Positions 7,968-16,385 of a stretch of 64,000 nt of DNA are shown here, one piece after another. A program made the position numbers and the translations under genes. Every line of letters starts with the position of its first letter. The stretch's first letter is position 1. The stretch spans positions 93,737 through 157,736 of the forward strand of contig NZ_JAKRRY010000008.1 of the NCBI RefSeq assembly GCF_026191675.1, given 5' to 3'. The notes below the pieces were generated by a model. It was not told where the DNA came from, did not search any database, and was given only the letters and a program-made list of their open reading frames with translations. The DNA is from Vibrio qingdaonensis (GTDB lineage: Bacteria > Pseudomonadota > Gammaproteobacteria > Enterobacterales > Vibrionaceae).

Positions 7968-9029
7968 TTAAGCTGCAATAGCAAGAAAGTTAGCGTCATT
8001 TTCTGAAAATAAGTGAGAGTGCTCTCGCTTAACTTTTAATGCTGGATAGGAATATAGATTAGACTTACCAAAGCATTTTAATAGTGGGGTTAAGTAATCT
8101 AACTGAGGAGTTGCGAACTCCTGAGGCATACATACACCGACATTATTTGGAAAAACTTCTACCACATAATGTCCGTTTGCGGTATGTAACGTGTTCACTT
8201 CATATTCTAAAGATTGGAAGGCGTCATAACACTCTTTTTCAGTTTGCTTAATAGCAAACTCTTCAGGCGCATGAATATCCCATTCTTTAGCAATCTCAAG
8301 GTGCTTGTCATAACTGGTCTTTACATACGGAGCAAGCACTTCATCAATGCGGTTGATGGTGGTGCCGCCATAAATATGGCTTGCCACTTGCGCTATGATT
8401 TGAGCCGTAACCGCCGTCGCTGTAGAAATAGATTTAGGGGTATCGATCTCAGCGTTGCCCATTTTAAACCCATGAGTCAGCATACCTTTCAGGTCAATCA
8501 GCATACAGTTAAACATCGGGAAAAACGGGGCATAATCGAGATCGTGATAATGAATATCACCTTCATCATGCGCTTGTACAATATCACGTGGCAAAATACG
8601 TGTTTTCGCGTAGTGCTTTGCGACAATACCCGCTAACAAGTCACGTTGAGTTGGAATAACCTTGCCGTCTTTGTTCGCATTTTCGTTTAATAAGTCGGCA
8701 TTGCTTTCTTCAATCAGACCTTCAATCTCTTTGGTCAGCGCACTTTTCTTCTCGCGCGCTAAATCACGGTCGTGACGATATTCGATATACGAACGAGCCA
8801 GTCCTTTGTATGGACCTTGCATCAATTCGTTCTCGACGAGAGTCTGGATCTCTTGGATGTCTACATTTTCGCAATCCTGCAGTTTAAGCTCCACTGCTAT
8901 CGCGACATTAGCCGCATAAAGCTCGAGCGCTTTGTCTGCATGTTCTGCTGCTCTTACTACGGCAGCTTCTATACGATCCTTTGTAAACGGAGCACGAGAG
9001 CCGTCTCTTTTGATTACGATTGTTTTCAC
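7968..9029 (-). pseudogene. nrdD: Truncated native nrdD with a foreign 67-residue tail
   Basis: From GTG 9029 (TAGGAG in front; a start further upstream would lie inside NrdR operators) the product has 353 residues. Residues 1-286 match NrdD closely: ATP-cone, then LLNENANKDGKVIPTQRDLL, shared with the complete copy next to it. Agreement stops exactly at HTANG, where the complete copy reads SSNGQTPF; the last 67 residues (HYVVEVFPNN to NFLAIAA) have no NrdD similarity and I do not recognise them. Zinc site and glycyl-radical loop are missing, so it cannot be a reductase. Best read as the native gene interrupted at base about 8171, with reductase function taken over by the copy behind it. A regulatory role for the leftover ATP-cone cannot be excluded. 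Confidence 0.85.
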
Positions 9030-9072
9030 CCTTTCTCCTATCCCCTCAATATTCACAGACTTATCCACAAAT

Positions 9073-9088
9073 ACACTATATGGGGGTG
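9073..9088 (-). promoter_or_regulatory. NrdR box, proximal half of the pair
   Basis: ACACTATATGGGGGTG fits the NrdR box (palindrome around ACACTATATATAGTGT) well in its left half and weakly in its right half. It starts exactly 31 bases from the stronger box at 9104, the spacing known for tandem NrdR sites. It lies between the predicted transcription start and the nrdD start codon. Confidence 0.65.
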
Positions 9089-9103
9089 TTACGATTGATT
9101 CTG

Positions 9104-9119
9104 ACACAATATATTGTGG
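9104..9119 (-). promoter_or_regulatory. NrdR box, distal and near-perfect
   Basis: ACACAATATATTGTGG contains a 14-bp perfect palindrome (9105-9118) and matches the NrdR box consensus. It overlaps the transcription start expected from the FNR box. NrdR is the ATP-cone repressor of ribonucleotide reductase genes; binding here would block initiation. Confidence 0.8.
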
Positions 9120-9122
9120 TGT

Positions 9123-9128
9123 ATTTAA
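9123..9128 (-). promoter_or_regulatory. Predicted -10 of the nrdD promoter
   Basis: TTAAAT on the minus strand lies where a class II FNR-dependent promoter would place its -10: an FNR box centred at 9157.5 and taken as -41.5 gives a start near 9116. Confidence 0.55.
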
Positions 9129-9150
9129 CGAGAAGCGCCAACTAAAAGTA

Positions 9151-9164
9151 TTGATCTAGATCAA
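9151..9164 (-). promoter_or_regulatory. Perfect FNR box of the nrdD promoter
   Basis: TTGATCTAGATCAA matches the TTGAT-N4-ATCAA consensus at every defined position and is fully palindromic. With the downstream -10 and NrdR boxes it gives a complete anaerobic control region. Confidence 0.88.
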
Positions 9165-9324
9165 CCAACATGAGGTAGTGAGCAAGAAGAATTCAATCTT
9201 ACTGAACTTGATCCCAGTTAATAAATTGCAGACAGTTTTCATTAATTTTTGCCAACTTTATGTTGATCTTTTGGCATCGCTTGCGGCACATTGGCTGGAC
9301 GAATATTTAGAATTGGCAAGGGCG

Positions 9325-10215
9325 ATGTTTAGAACGATCTGTTATGAAATAATGAAATTTACTTGCATAATGGCTATAAGTATTTTTCCTACAATCACGT
9401 ATGCATTAACGGTAACAAGTTGGAATATAGAGTGGCTATCTCTTACTCCTTCCAATCGGTTTGAACAGAGCAAGCGAACCGATACCGATTTTCAAGCACT
9501 CTCGCGCCATTTAAAACAAGTGTCACCCGACGTTCTAGCATTCCAAGAGGTAGACTCCATCGCCGCCATTCAAAAAGTGGTGGGAGACGAGTACACCATC
9601 TACTTTTCTGACCGAGCACTTTCCCATAACCATAAACACCAGTTTAATGAGATCAACCAGTACACTGGCTTTGCCATACGCGACACATTACAAGTCAACG
9701 ATCTCCCTGATTTTCCTCTTACCCAAGGAAATCGACTACGATTTGCATCTGCGGTGACACTAACCCATAAAGGTAAAAAAATTCAGCTACTTTCTGTACA
9801 TCTTAAGGCGGGGTGCAGTGGAAAATACTCCTCAACATCGTCATGTAAACAGCTCAAACGTCAGGGCAAAGCTATCAACAGCTGGCTTAAGCAAGTAGAG
9901 CAACGAGGACAGCACTACATTTTACTAGGCGACTTCAACCATAATCTGGCTTATCGCGGAGATTGGTTGTGGACTCAAATGACCAATGGTCTCACTTACA
10001 GCCCAAGATTAACGAGCCAATCCACTAAAGCAAGTTGTAAGGTACGATCTAATAGAAACCCCAATCGTACCCATCAGTTCCGATCACTGATCGACCATAT
10101 CATCGTAAGTCCATCGCTGCGTACGTCCCCAGCAATTCAAAATACCATGGAGACCAAAGACGTGCTGTCTTTTAACATGAGCGACCATTGCCCTATTAGC
10201 GTGACGCTGTATTAG
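9325..10215 (+). CDS. Secreted endonuclease/exonuclease/phosphatase-family protein
   Basis: About 296 residues from ATG 9325 (AAGGG just before) or 287 from ATG 9352; the second gives a tidier signal peptide (MKFTCIMAISIFPTITYA). An earlier GTG at 9178 is unlikely because the extra 49 residues do not fit the family. Motifs in order: TSWNIEW, AFQEVDS (metal-binding Glu), SVHLKAG, LLGDFNHN (Asp/Asn), LIDHIIVSP and the terminal SDHCPISV (catalytic Asp-His). These define the DNase I/exonuclease III fold. Probable periplasmic or secreted nuclease or phosphodiesterase; substrate unknown. It is divergent from nrdD and shares its intergenic region. Confidence 0.82.
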   Translation: MFRTICYEIMKFTCIMAISIFPTITYALTVTSWNIEWLSLTPSNRFEQSKRTDTDFQALSRHLKQVSPDVLAFQEVDSIAAIQKVVGDEYTIYFSDRALSHNHKHQFNEINQYTGFAIRDTLQVNDLPDFPLTQGNRLRFASAVTLTHKGKKIQLLSVHLKAGCSGKYSSTSSCKQLKRQGKAINSWLKQVEQRGQHYILLGDFNHNLAYRGDWLWTQMTNGLTYSPRLTSQSTKASCKVRSNRNPNRTHQFRSLIDHIIVSPSLRTSPAIQNTMETKDVLSFNMSDHCPISVTLY

Positions 10216-10230
10216 CCGCCACACTGATAT

Positions 10231-10425
10231 CTATAGCGAGTGTTTAAAACCCAACTTTAGCAGTAGCTTTCTGGGTGGGCAGAACCCCGTAAAACCACTT
10301 TGAATTAGGTTTAGTCCAATAAATACGGTAAACCAAACAAAGTGGTGACTCGCAAATACCGTTAGTAACACAGACACTAAAACCATCGAACCCGCTAACA
10401 CTCGAATACCATCTTCAACTTTCAT
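10231..10425 (-). CDS. DUF2892 (YgaP-type) small membrane protein
   Basis: 64 residues with two hydrophobic segments (about 8-25 and 29-45) and the GFCPP turn near residue 48, as in DUF2892 proteins and the membrane part of the YgaP rhodanese. AAGGAG precedes the ATG. It lies 87 bases after the RND permease on the same strand. DUF2892 proteins often sit with persulfide/sulfide genes, which fits the set to the right. Molecular function unknown. Confidence 0.8.
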   Translation of the reverse strand: MKVEDGIRVLAGSMVLVSVLLTVFASHHFVWFTVFIGLNLIQSGFTGFCPPRKLLLKLGFKHSL

Positions 10426-10512
10426 GACGCTCTCCTTTTATACTTTCCTTAGTCTCATTCTTCTTTGCAAACGTTTACTGTGTGACGCTACGAGTCATGG
10501 CTGAGCACACCA

Positions 10513-13500
10513 TTAGTGACTGTCAACCTGAATAACACCACGCTTTAACGCAACATAATAAAGAACTGGAATAATCAATAAGGTTAAAAGTGTTGAAACA
10601 AAAATCCCGAAGATTAGGCTGATTGCTAACCCATTAAAAATAGGATCATCGAGAATGAACACAGCCCCTATCATCGCGGCTAATGCCGTCAGCATAATGG
10701 GTTTCGCTCGGACTATCGCGGACTCAATCACCGCCTCGCCCAAAGCCATACCATTACGTAATTGGTGGTTAATAAAGTCGACAAGTAGTATTGAATTACG
10801 AACAATGATGCCGGCAAGTGCAATCATACCTATCATAGACGTCGCGGTGAATTGCGCACCCAACAAAGCGTGCCCCGGCATTACTCCAATTATGGTCAAA
10901 GGAATCGGAGCCATAATGATCAGCGGCACGACGTACGATTTGAACTGCGCAACAACTAATAGGTAGATAAGTACCATTCCCACTGCATAGGCAATGCCCA
11001 TATCACGAAATGTCTCGTACGTAATAGTCCATTCACCATCCCAAAATATCTCCACACCTTGTAACCCAGAAGGTTGATTAATAAAGGACTGTTTCGCGTC
11101 TAGTCCCTTATCAGCCATGGTAGTGGCAATATCCGCCATCCCATACAAAGGGCTATCCAGCTCACCAGTCATATCACCTACAACCATGATCATAGGGACA
11201 AGATTTTTGTGTACGATATAATTATCCATTGGCGTTTCACTGATTCTAATCAGATCGGCGAGTAAATACGGTGAACCATTCACACTACTTATTTTCATGT
11301 TCATCACCTGTTCTAAACGAACCTTAGCACTCTCTTTTGCTTGAATCTGAATAGGTATTGGCGTTTTGCTTTGCTCACTGTGCAAATAGCTAACGGGCTT
11401 ACCGCCTACTGCCGTCGCCAATGTATCTACGACTGATGAATAAGAAACCCCCAACCGAGATACTTTGCTTCTATCTATAACCACTTGCCATTTTTGATGT
11501 GACTCTGGTAGGTAAAGATCAACATCAACAATGTCTGGGGTCTCTTTGAATATTTCACGTAATGTCAGCGCCGCTTGTTCACGTACCTCTTGCGTTGGTC
11601 CATAAACTTCCGCCACTATCGGAGACCAAACGGGTGGTCCTGGTGGCACTTCGACGACTTTGACTTTCCCACCAAATCCATTTGCGATATCCACTAAAAT
11701 CGGTCGTATCTGGGCTGCGATCTCGTGACTAGAACGCGTTCGCTCAGACTTATCGACCAAATTAACCTGAATATCACCTTTATCTGGTGCCTGTCGCATA
11801 AAATAATGTCGTACTAAACCATTAAAATTAATTGGCGCTGCAGTGCCCGCGTAAATTTGGTAATCCTTTACCTCCTCAACGTCATTAAGCGCATCACTCA
11901 ATTCAAACAACACTCTTTGTGTTCGCTCCAAGGCGTTACCTTCTGGCATATCCAGAATCACTTGAAACTCAGACTTATTGTCAAACGGTAGCATTTTCAT
12001 TACGACCAACTGTTGCACCGGTAGCCACAATGACACAGCAATCGCCACCAACACTCCAGCTCCCAACAAAGCACGATTGCGTTTTTGCATACCGCTTGTG
12101 ACAAACGGAGATAGTATTTTATTAAAGAAATCAGCTTGCTTACCATTAACCGGCTTACTCGACTCATTGCTTTCTTTTAACAAAACGCGTGCAAGCCACG
12201 GCGTCAGTACAAAGGCAATAACCAGTGAAATTAACATTCCCATTGACGCATTGATTGGTATTGGGCTCATGTATGGCCCCATTAATCCGGAAACAAACGC
12301 CATGGGCAGTAATGCAGCGATCACGGTGAGGGTTGCCAGTATCGTCGGTCCACCCACCTCATCAACAGCGCCAGGAATCAGCTCTGTTAGGTTTTGTTTC
12401 CCTTTCACCATATGTCGATGAATATTCTCTACTACTACAATAGCGTCGTCGACCAATATTCCGATGGAGAAAATCAACGCAAACAAAGAGACCCTATTCA
12501 AAGTAAAGCCCCAGGCCCACGATGCAAACAACGTCAGCAATAAGGTTATGATTATCGCGACGCCAACAACAGCCGCTTCACGTACCCCCATGGTAAACAA
12601 CACGAGTAGCACCACGGCTCCCGTGGCGAAAGCAAGCTTACCAATTAAAGTGTTGGCTTTATTGGCAGCAGTCTTTCCATAATCACGGCTAATATCAACT
12701 TGCACGTTGTGAGGGATCAGCGTGCTTTGTAACTCAGTCAGACGCTGTTCAACCGCTCTAGCAACATCGACCGCGTTTTCACCACTTTTTTTGGCAATTG
12801 CTATGGTAACCGCTGACTTCAGTTGATTTTTATCGCCTGTCCATACCACTTGCGTTGGAGTGTCCGCGCCTAACTCGACTTGCGCAATATCGGATAAATA
12901 AACAGGTTGACCATCATGAAGCCCCACCACCAACTGTTTCACCTCGTCAGTTTTGGTTAGGAACTCTCCGACCTGCAAAGGAATTGACTGATTATCTTGC
13001 GTTAGGCTAAGCAACGTCGACGTGGCGTTAGCATCCGGCAAAATTCTATTTAACGCATCAATAGTGACGCCGTAACCAGACATTTTCGCTGGATCCAGTC
13101 TAACATCCACGATCGTCGGTTGGCGGCCTACTGTATAGATATCTCTTGTCCCTTTAATTCGCTTCAGTTCTGTTTCTAGACCGGAAGCCAAACTGGTTAA
13201 GGCTTGCAACGACACCTGATCGTGCTTGCCTGACAATGTCACAGTAACAATCGGCACATCTTCGATACCACGTGGCTTAATTAGCGGCGTTCCCACGCCC
13301 ATATTTGGTGGCATCCAGTCATTATTGGAATAAAGCTTATTGTAGATTTTAACCACCTCCTCGTTGCGAGGAATGCCTACCTCAAAAATAGCCACAATCA
13401 TCGCCCCACCATGCTGCGAGAAAGAGTAAATTTTGTCTATCCCGTTAATTTCTGACACGATTTGTTCTATAGGGTTTGTCACTAAACTTTCTACTTCGCC

Positions 13501-13710
13501 TGGGGAGGCGCCGGGGAAGGGAATATATATATCAGCAAAGGTGACGTCAATTTGAGGCTCCTCTTCCTTCGGTGTCACCGTTATCGCCATTAAGCCAAGT
13601 AATAGCGCGACTAACGCCAATAACGGCGTCATTGGCGACGCTTGAAATACGGCAGCAATACGACCAGAGATCCCCATTTTTCTAGAGCTCATTTTGTTAT
13701 TATTCATCAT
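10513..13710 (-). CDS. RND-family efflux permease
   Basis: 1065 residues, the AcrB-type length, with 12 predicted membrane segments and two large periplasmic loops. The proton-relay motif GILVDDAIVVVEN in TM4 carries both aspartates. TAGGAG precedes the ATG. The gene lies 6 bases after the adaptor gene, so they form one operon; an outer-membrane TolC would be supplied from elsewhere. Sequence is of the broad hydrophobe/amphiphile (HAE1-like) type rather than a metal pump. The operon is preceded by operators matching those of the neighbouring sulfur genes, suggesting export of a sulfur or thiol compound, but the substrate is inference. Confidence 0.92.
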   Translation of the reverse strand: MMNNNKMSSRKMGISGRIAAVFQASPMTPLLALVALLLGLMAITVTPKEEEPQIDVTFADIYIPFPGASPGEVESLVTNPIEQIVSEINGIDKIYSFSQHGGAMIVAIFEVGIPRNEEVVKIYNKLYSNNDWMPPNMGVGTPLIKPRGIEDVPIVTVTLSGKHDQVSLQALTSLASGLETELKRIKGTRDIYTVGRQPTIVDVRLDPAKMSGYGVTIDALNRILPDANATSTLLSLTQDNQSIPLQVGEFLTKTDEVKQLVVGLHDGQPVYLSDIAQVELGADTPTQVVWTGDKNQLKSAVTIAIAKKSGENAVDVARAVEQRLTELQSTLIPHNVQVDISRDYGKTAANKANTLIGKLAFATGAVVLLVLFTMGVREAAVVGVAIIITLLLTLFASWAWGFTLNRVSLFALIFSIGILVDDAIVVVENIHRHMVKGKQNLTELIPGAVDEVGGPTILATLTVIAALLPMAFVSGLMGPYMSPIPINASMGMLISLVIAFVLTPWLARVLLKESNESSKPVNGKQADFFNKILSPFVTSGMQKRNRALLGAGVLVAIAVSLWLPVQQLVVMKMLPFDNKSEFQVILDMPEGNALERTQRVLFELSDALNDVEEVKDYQIYAGTAAPINFNGLVRHYFMRQAPDKGDIQVNLVDKSERTRSSHEIAAQIRPILVDIANGFGGKVKVVEVPPGPPVWSPIVAEVYGPTQEVREQAALTLREIFKETPDIVDVDLYLPESHQKWQVVIDRSKVSRLGVSYSSVVDTLATAVGGKPVSYLHSEQSKTPIPIQIQAKESAKVRLEQVMNMKISSVNGSPYLLADLIRISETPMDNYIVHKNLVPMIMVVGDMTGELDSPLYGMADIATTMADKGLDAKQSFINQPSGLQGVEIFWDGEWTITYETFRDMGIAYAVGMVLIYLLVVAQFKSYVVPLIIMAPIPLTIIGVMPGHALLGAQFTATSMIGMIALAGIIVRNSILLVDFINHQLRNGMALGEAVIESAIVRAKPIMLTALAAMIGAVFILDDPIFNGLAISLIFGIFVSTLLTLLIIPVLYYVALKRGVIQVDSH

Positions 13711-13716
13711 AGGCTC

Positions 13717-14721
13717 CTACTTCTCTGTTAGATATGACACAACATCAGAGATGATTTCATCACCCGCTTCAAGGCCGCTCAATACTTCCAGTTGATCGCT
13801 ATGTTCTTGCCCTACTCGTATTGGGTTCATAGTGACTTGCTCACCGTTCACTCGGTAAACCATACTGAGTTCTCCACGTTGAATGACCGAACTCTGTGGG
13901 ACCAACAGCATCGGCTGGTCATCATAATGAAACATGATGTTGACCCACTCACCAGGGAGAAGTTTTTCTGGTTGTTCTAAAAGCTCGAGACGAAGACGAA
14001 AAGTACGAGATTGGTGGTGAGCATAATTGAACAGTTTTGCGTCATAGGGGTTTAAAGTCTCCCCCATTTGTGTGATCACTGTAAATTGCTCTGCATCGTT
14101 AACATCATTGCGATAACGTTGCGGAATCTCAGTAACCACTCGTAAGGGGGATAAAGAAAACCCAGTGATTAACTGGCTGCCCGGCGCAACGGTTTCACCA
14201 AGTTCTACATGGCGCTTAGTCACAATACCGGTATAAGGCGCAGTAATGCTGGTATACCCTAACGACTCCTTCGCCTGCGTCACCGCAGCGGTTGCTTGTT
14301 TTACGTCGGCGAGCGATGATCGCGCAGCCGCTTCCGCAGTATCGAGTCGCTCTTTGGAAATCGCACCTTTGGGGAATAACTCACGATAGCGTTTTACCTG
14401 CGCCATTGCTTTCGTCTTCTGAGCATTCGCGCTATTGAGTTGTGCTAGCGCAGCATCAAGTGAGGCCGACTGCTGCTCTGCACTAATTTCTAGCAATACG
14501 TCCCCTTGGCTAACCAAGTCATTAACATCGGCATTAACTGCCACAATACGCCCTGAAGTTTGCGCTGATAATGTACCTCGGTTAACCGCTTCAACTGTTC
14601 CGTCTAATTCAACTACAACATCGACAACCTGCTGATCAACAACGGTGGTTTCGAAAGCGCACGAGATTGTACTGACCATCGTACTGCCCAATACCGCCCA
14701 TTTAAGAAAACCCACTTTCAT
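13717..14721 (-). CDS. RND efflux periplasmic adaptor lipoprotein
   Basis: 334 residues from ATG 14721 (AGAGG in front; a GTG two codons upstream is less well placed). The N-terminal signal ends STISC, a passable lipobox. Then come the two lipoyl half-motifs of membrane fusion proteins split by an alpha-helical hairpin (SLDAALAQLNSANAQKTKAM onward), followed by beta-barrel and membrane-proximal parts (YTGIVTKRHVELGETVAPGS, LLPGEWVNIMF). Bridges the inner-membrane RND pump to the outer-membrane channel. First gene of the pump operon; three operator-like sites lie in its promoter. Confidence 0.9.
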   Translation of the reverse strand: MKVGFLKWAVLGSTMVSTISCAFETTVVDQQVVDVVVELDGTVEAVNRGTLSAQTSGRIVAVNADVNDLVSQGDVLLEISAEQQSASLDAALAQLNSANAQKTKAMAQVKRYRELFPKGAISKERLDTAEAAARSSLADVKQATAAVTQAKESLGYTSITAPYTGIVTKRHVELGETVAPGSQLITGFSLSPLRVVTEIPQRYRNDVNDAEQFTVITQMGETLNPYDAKLFNYAHHQSRTFRLRLELLEQPEKLLPGEWVNIMFHYDDQPMLLVPQSSVIQRGELSMVYRVNGEQVTMNPIRVGQEHSDQLEVLSGLEAGDEIISDVVSYLTEK

Positions 14722-14740
14722 GTTCACCTCTTTTACTTTA

Positions 14741-14756
14741 ATTAGACACTGCTAAT
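14741..14756. promoter_or_regulatory. ArsR-family operator copy 1 (pump promoter)
   Basis: ATTAGACACTGCTAAT differs at one base from the site at 16276-16291 before the CoA-disulfide reductase. It is an imperfect dyad 20 bases before the adaptor start codon. Confidence 0.75.
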
Positions 14757-14768
14757 ATATATCCATTA

Positions 14769-14784
14769 TTTAGCAATGTCTAAT
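14769..14784. promoter_or_regulatory. ArsR-family operator copy 2 (pump promoter)
   Basis: On the minus strand it reads ATTAGACATTGCTAAA, matching copy 1 except at two positions. Confidence 0.65.
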
Positions 14785-14790
14785 ATTAAT

Positions 14791-14806
14791 ATTAGTTAAT
14801 GCTAAA
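14791..14806. promoter_or_regulatory. ArsR-family operator copy 3 (pump promoter)
   Basis: ATTAGTTAATGCTAAA is a weaker member of the same series, 50 bases from copy 1. Confidence 0.5.
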
Positions 14807-14860
14807 ATATAACTGCTACTCACTTATTGGGTGAAATGTTGACCCGTGCTCAGGCAAAAA

Positions 14861-14890
14861 AAAAGGCTCGGTCATCAAACCAAGCCTTTC
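14861..14890 (-). terminator. Terminator after the YeeE/YedE pair
   Basis: 11-bp stem with one mismatch (14862-14872 with 14879-14889), followed on the minus strand by a long T run. It ends the sulfur-transport genes and insulates the pump operon. Confidence 0.85.
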
Positions 14891-14932
14891 TATCGGTGCT
14901 GTTACGTTCAAGTAACCATCAAAGCATGTAGA

Positions 14933-15376
14933 TTATTGCTTCGCTAATACTGAACCAGTGCGTTTAGACAACAAAACATCGCCAATAAACATTCCGACGA
15001 GCATCATAACCACAAAGCCAACAATGCCCGTGCTTCCATTGGCGATTGACGAGATAGCAGGTCCAGGACAAATGCCCGCGATACCCCAGCCGAGGCCGAA
15101 CAAAGCAGACCCAGTTAACAATTGAGCATCGATCTTCTTATCATCTGAAACGCAGAATTGATCAGTACACACTGGCTTCTCCTTCTTACGAATAATCAGC
15201 CAATAGCTTGGTGCAAACACCATCAATGCGCCGCCCATCACAAAAGCGAGGTCAGGAGACCAGTGACCAAATATATCCAGAAAAGCCATCACATTTTGAG
15301 GATCGCTCATACCAGAGACAATCATGCCGATACCGAACAAAAAACCACTAATAAGTGAGATAATACGTTGCATCAT
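14933..15376 (-). CDS. YeeE/YedE-type half transporter (DUF6691-like)
   Basis: 147 residues, about four membrane segments, with the conserved GWGIAGICPGPA motif whose cysteine is typical of this half. YeeE-family proteins move thiosulfate or related sulfur species across the inner membrane; the paired half-size forms (PmpA/PmpB-like) are taken to work together. GGAGG precedes the ATG. It lies 22 bases after its partner. Exact sulfur substrate unknown. Confidence 0.87.
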   Translation of the reverse strand: MMQRIISLISGFLFGIGMIVSGMSDPQNVMAFLDIFGHWSPDLAFVMGGALMVFAPSYWLIIRKKEKPVCTDQFCVSDDKKIDAQLLTGSALFGLGWGIAGICPGPAISSIANGSTGIVGFVVMMLVGMFIGDVLLSKRTGSVLAKQ

Positions 15377-15382
15377 TGCCTC

Positions 15383-15799
15383 CTATAGTACGTGTAACAT
15401 AACGCTAGTCGTTGCCATTGCAACGGCCATAAAGGTCATTGTCGCGACAATAGAACGCTTTGATAAACGGCCCATTCCGCAAATGCCATGCCCACTGGTG
15501 CAGCCATTACCCAACCTAGTTCCCAAACCGACGAGCAAGCCAGCGACTAAAACTAATGGCGTAGACACAACCATCTCAGCAGGCGCAACATTCAACAGTT
15601 TTGCTGATAGAACACCTCCAACCACCATGCCTAACACAAACAAGATACGCCAACTGGTATCGCCCGATTTAACTTGATAAATTCGGGCAACAATGCCACT
15701 TATTCCAGCAATCTTGCCGTTGAATAACAATAACAGTGCGGCGGATAGCCCAAGTAACATACCACCGAGCATCGATGCCCAAGGGAAGGTAAACTCCAT
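15383..15799 (-). CDS. YeeE/YedE-type half transporter
   Basis: 138 residues from the ATG at 15799, chosen because AAGAGG lies 5 bases before it. Several membrane segments; the signature [15 protein letters not shown] carries two cysteines thought to relay sulfur in this family. Pairs with the following half transporter, with which it is co-transcribed. It is downstream of the ArsR gene on the same strand, separated by a long hairpin. Confidence 0.88.
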   Translation of the reverse strand: MEFTFPWASMLGGMLLGLSAALLLLFNGKIAGISGIVARIYQVKSGDTSWRILFVLGMVVGGVLSAKLLNVAPAEMVVSTPLVLVAGLLVGLGTRLGNGCTSGHGICGMGRLSKRSIVATMTFMAVAMATTSVMLHVL

Positions 15800-15823
15800 A
15801 ATGACCTCTTTAAACATAAAAAT

Positions 15824-15866
15824 GATTTAAGTTGCAAAATTCATCAAAAATTCTGCAAGTTAAATC
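15824..15866 (-). terminator. Long hairpin between the arsR-type gene and the YeeE/YedE genes
   Basis: 18-bp arms (15824-15841 and 15849-15866) with two mismatches and a 7-nt loop. On the minus strand it is followed by ATTTTTATG, so it may act as a terminator or attenuator after the repressor gene, letting part of the transcription through to the transporter genes. Confidence 0.6.
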
Positions 15867-15884
15867 AACTTCAATGTCCTGTAA

Positions 15885-16178
15885 CTAGTGGCAATATAAC
15901 GTATGCAACTGTTTAATAAGTCCCACAACACGCTCATCTTTGAGTGCGTAGTAAACATGTTGTGATTCCTTTCTTGAAGAGACTAAGTCCGCCTTCTTTA
16001 ACACGGTCAAATGTTGTGAAAACGCTGATTGACTGAGGTTTGAGTTAGCTTGTAATTGACCAGCCCCCTGCTCTCCATCCACTAACTGGCACAACACAAA
16101 CAAACGGTCTGGATGCGATAACGTTTTTAATACCTCTGCGACATCCGTTACGCGATCTTTCATATGCAATAAATCCAC
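15885..16178 (-). CDS. ArsR-family repressor, HlyU/BigR-like persulfide sensor
   Basis: 97 residues from GTG 16178, which has GAGG 7 bases upstream; an ATG at 16199 would add 7 residues but lacks a binding site. Winged helix-turn-helix with NLSQSAFSQHLTVLKKADLV as recognition region. Cysteines at 30 (FVLCQL) and 96 (LHTLYCH) are 66 residues apart, the same spacing as the redox pair of HlyU and BigR, and the C-terminus resembles that of HlyU. Such proteins leave DNA when the pair forms a disulfide or polysulfide bridge. Probable repressor of the reductase, transporter and pump genes through the ATTAGACA-type sites. Confidence 0.85.
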   Translation of the reverse strand: MDLLHMKDRVTDVAEVLKTLSHPDRLFVLCQLVDGEQGAGQLQANSNLSQSAFSQHLTVLKKADLVSSRKESQHVYYALKDERVVGLIKQLHTLYCH

Positions 16179-16275
16179 GTTGTTACCTCTGTGTGTCATG
16201 GTTTTGGTTGATTATCTACGCATCACATACTTTAGTCAAACCTTAATTAGAATAATTGAATTTAGATTAAATTAC

Positions 16276-16291
16276 ATTAGACAGTGCTAAT
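16276..16291. promoter_or_regulatory. ArsR-family operator between repressor and CoA-disulfide reductase
   Basis: ATTAGACAGTGCTAAT, nearly identical to the site at 14741. A degenerate relative (ATTAGAATAATTGAAT) lies at 16246-16261. Both fall in the divergent promoter region. Confidence 0.75.
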
Positions 16292-16385
16292 TTAACGCGT
16301 TATAGTAATCGAAACTGAAATGAATTGACGGCAAGATCGTCTATTTAGCACGATTAGCTTTAAATAAAATGAACAGAGGTATTGT

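Noticed and set aside
9030..9107. Longer N-terminus of the truncated NrdD starting at 9107
   Set aside because: This stretch overlaps the NrdR operators and the predicted transcription start; GTG 9029 has a good ribosome site and fits the family start.
9178..9324. GTG start of the EEP nuclease at 9178
   Set aside because: Would add 49 residues lacking signal or family similarity; ATG 9325 or 9352 gives a signal peptide.
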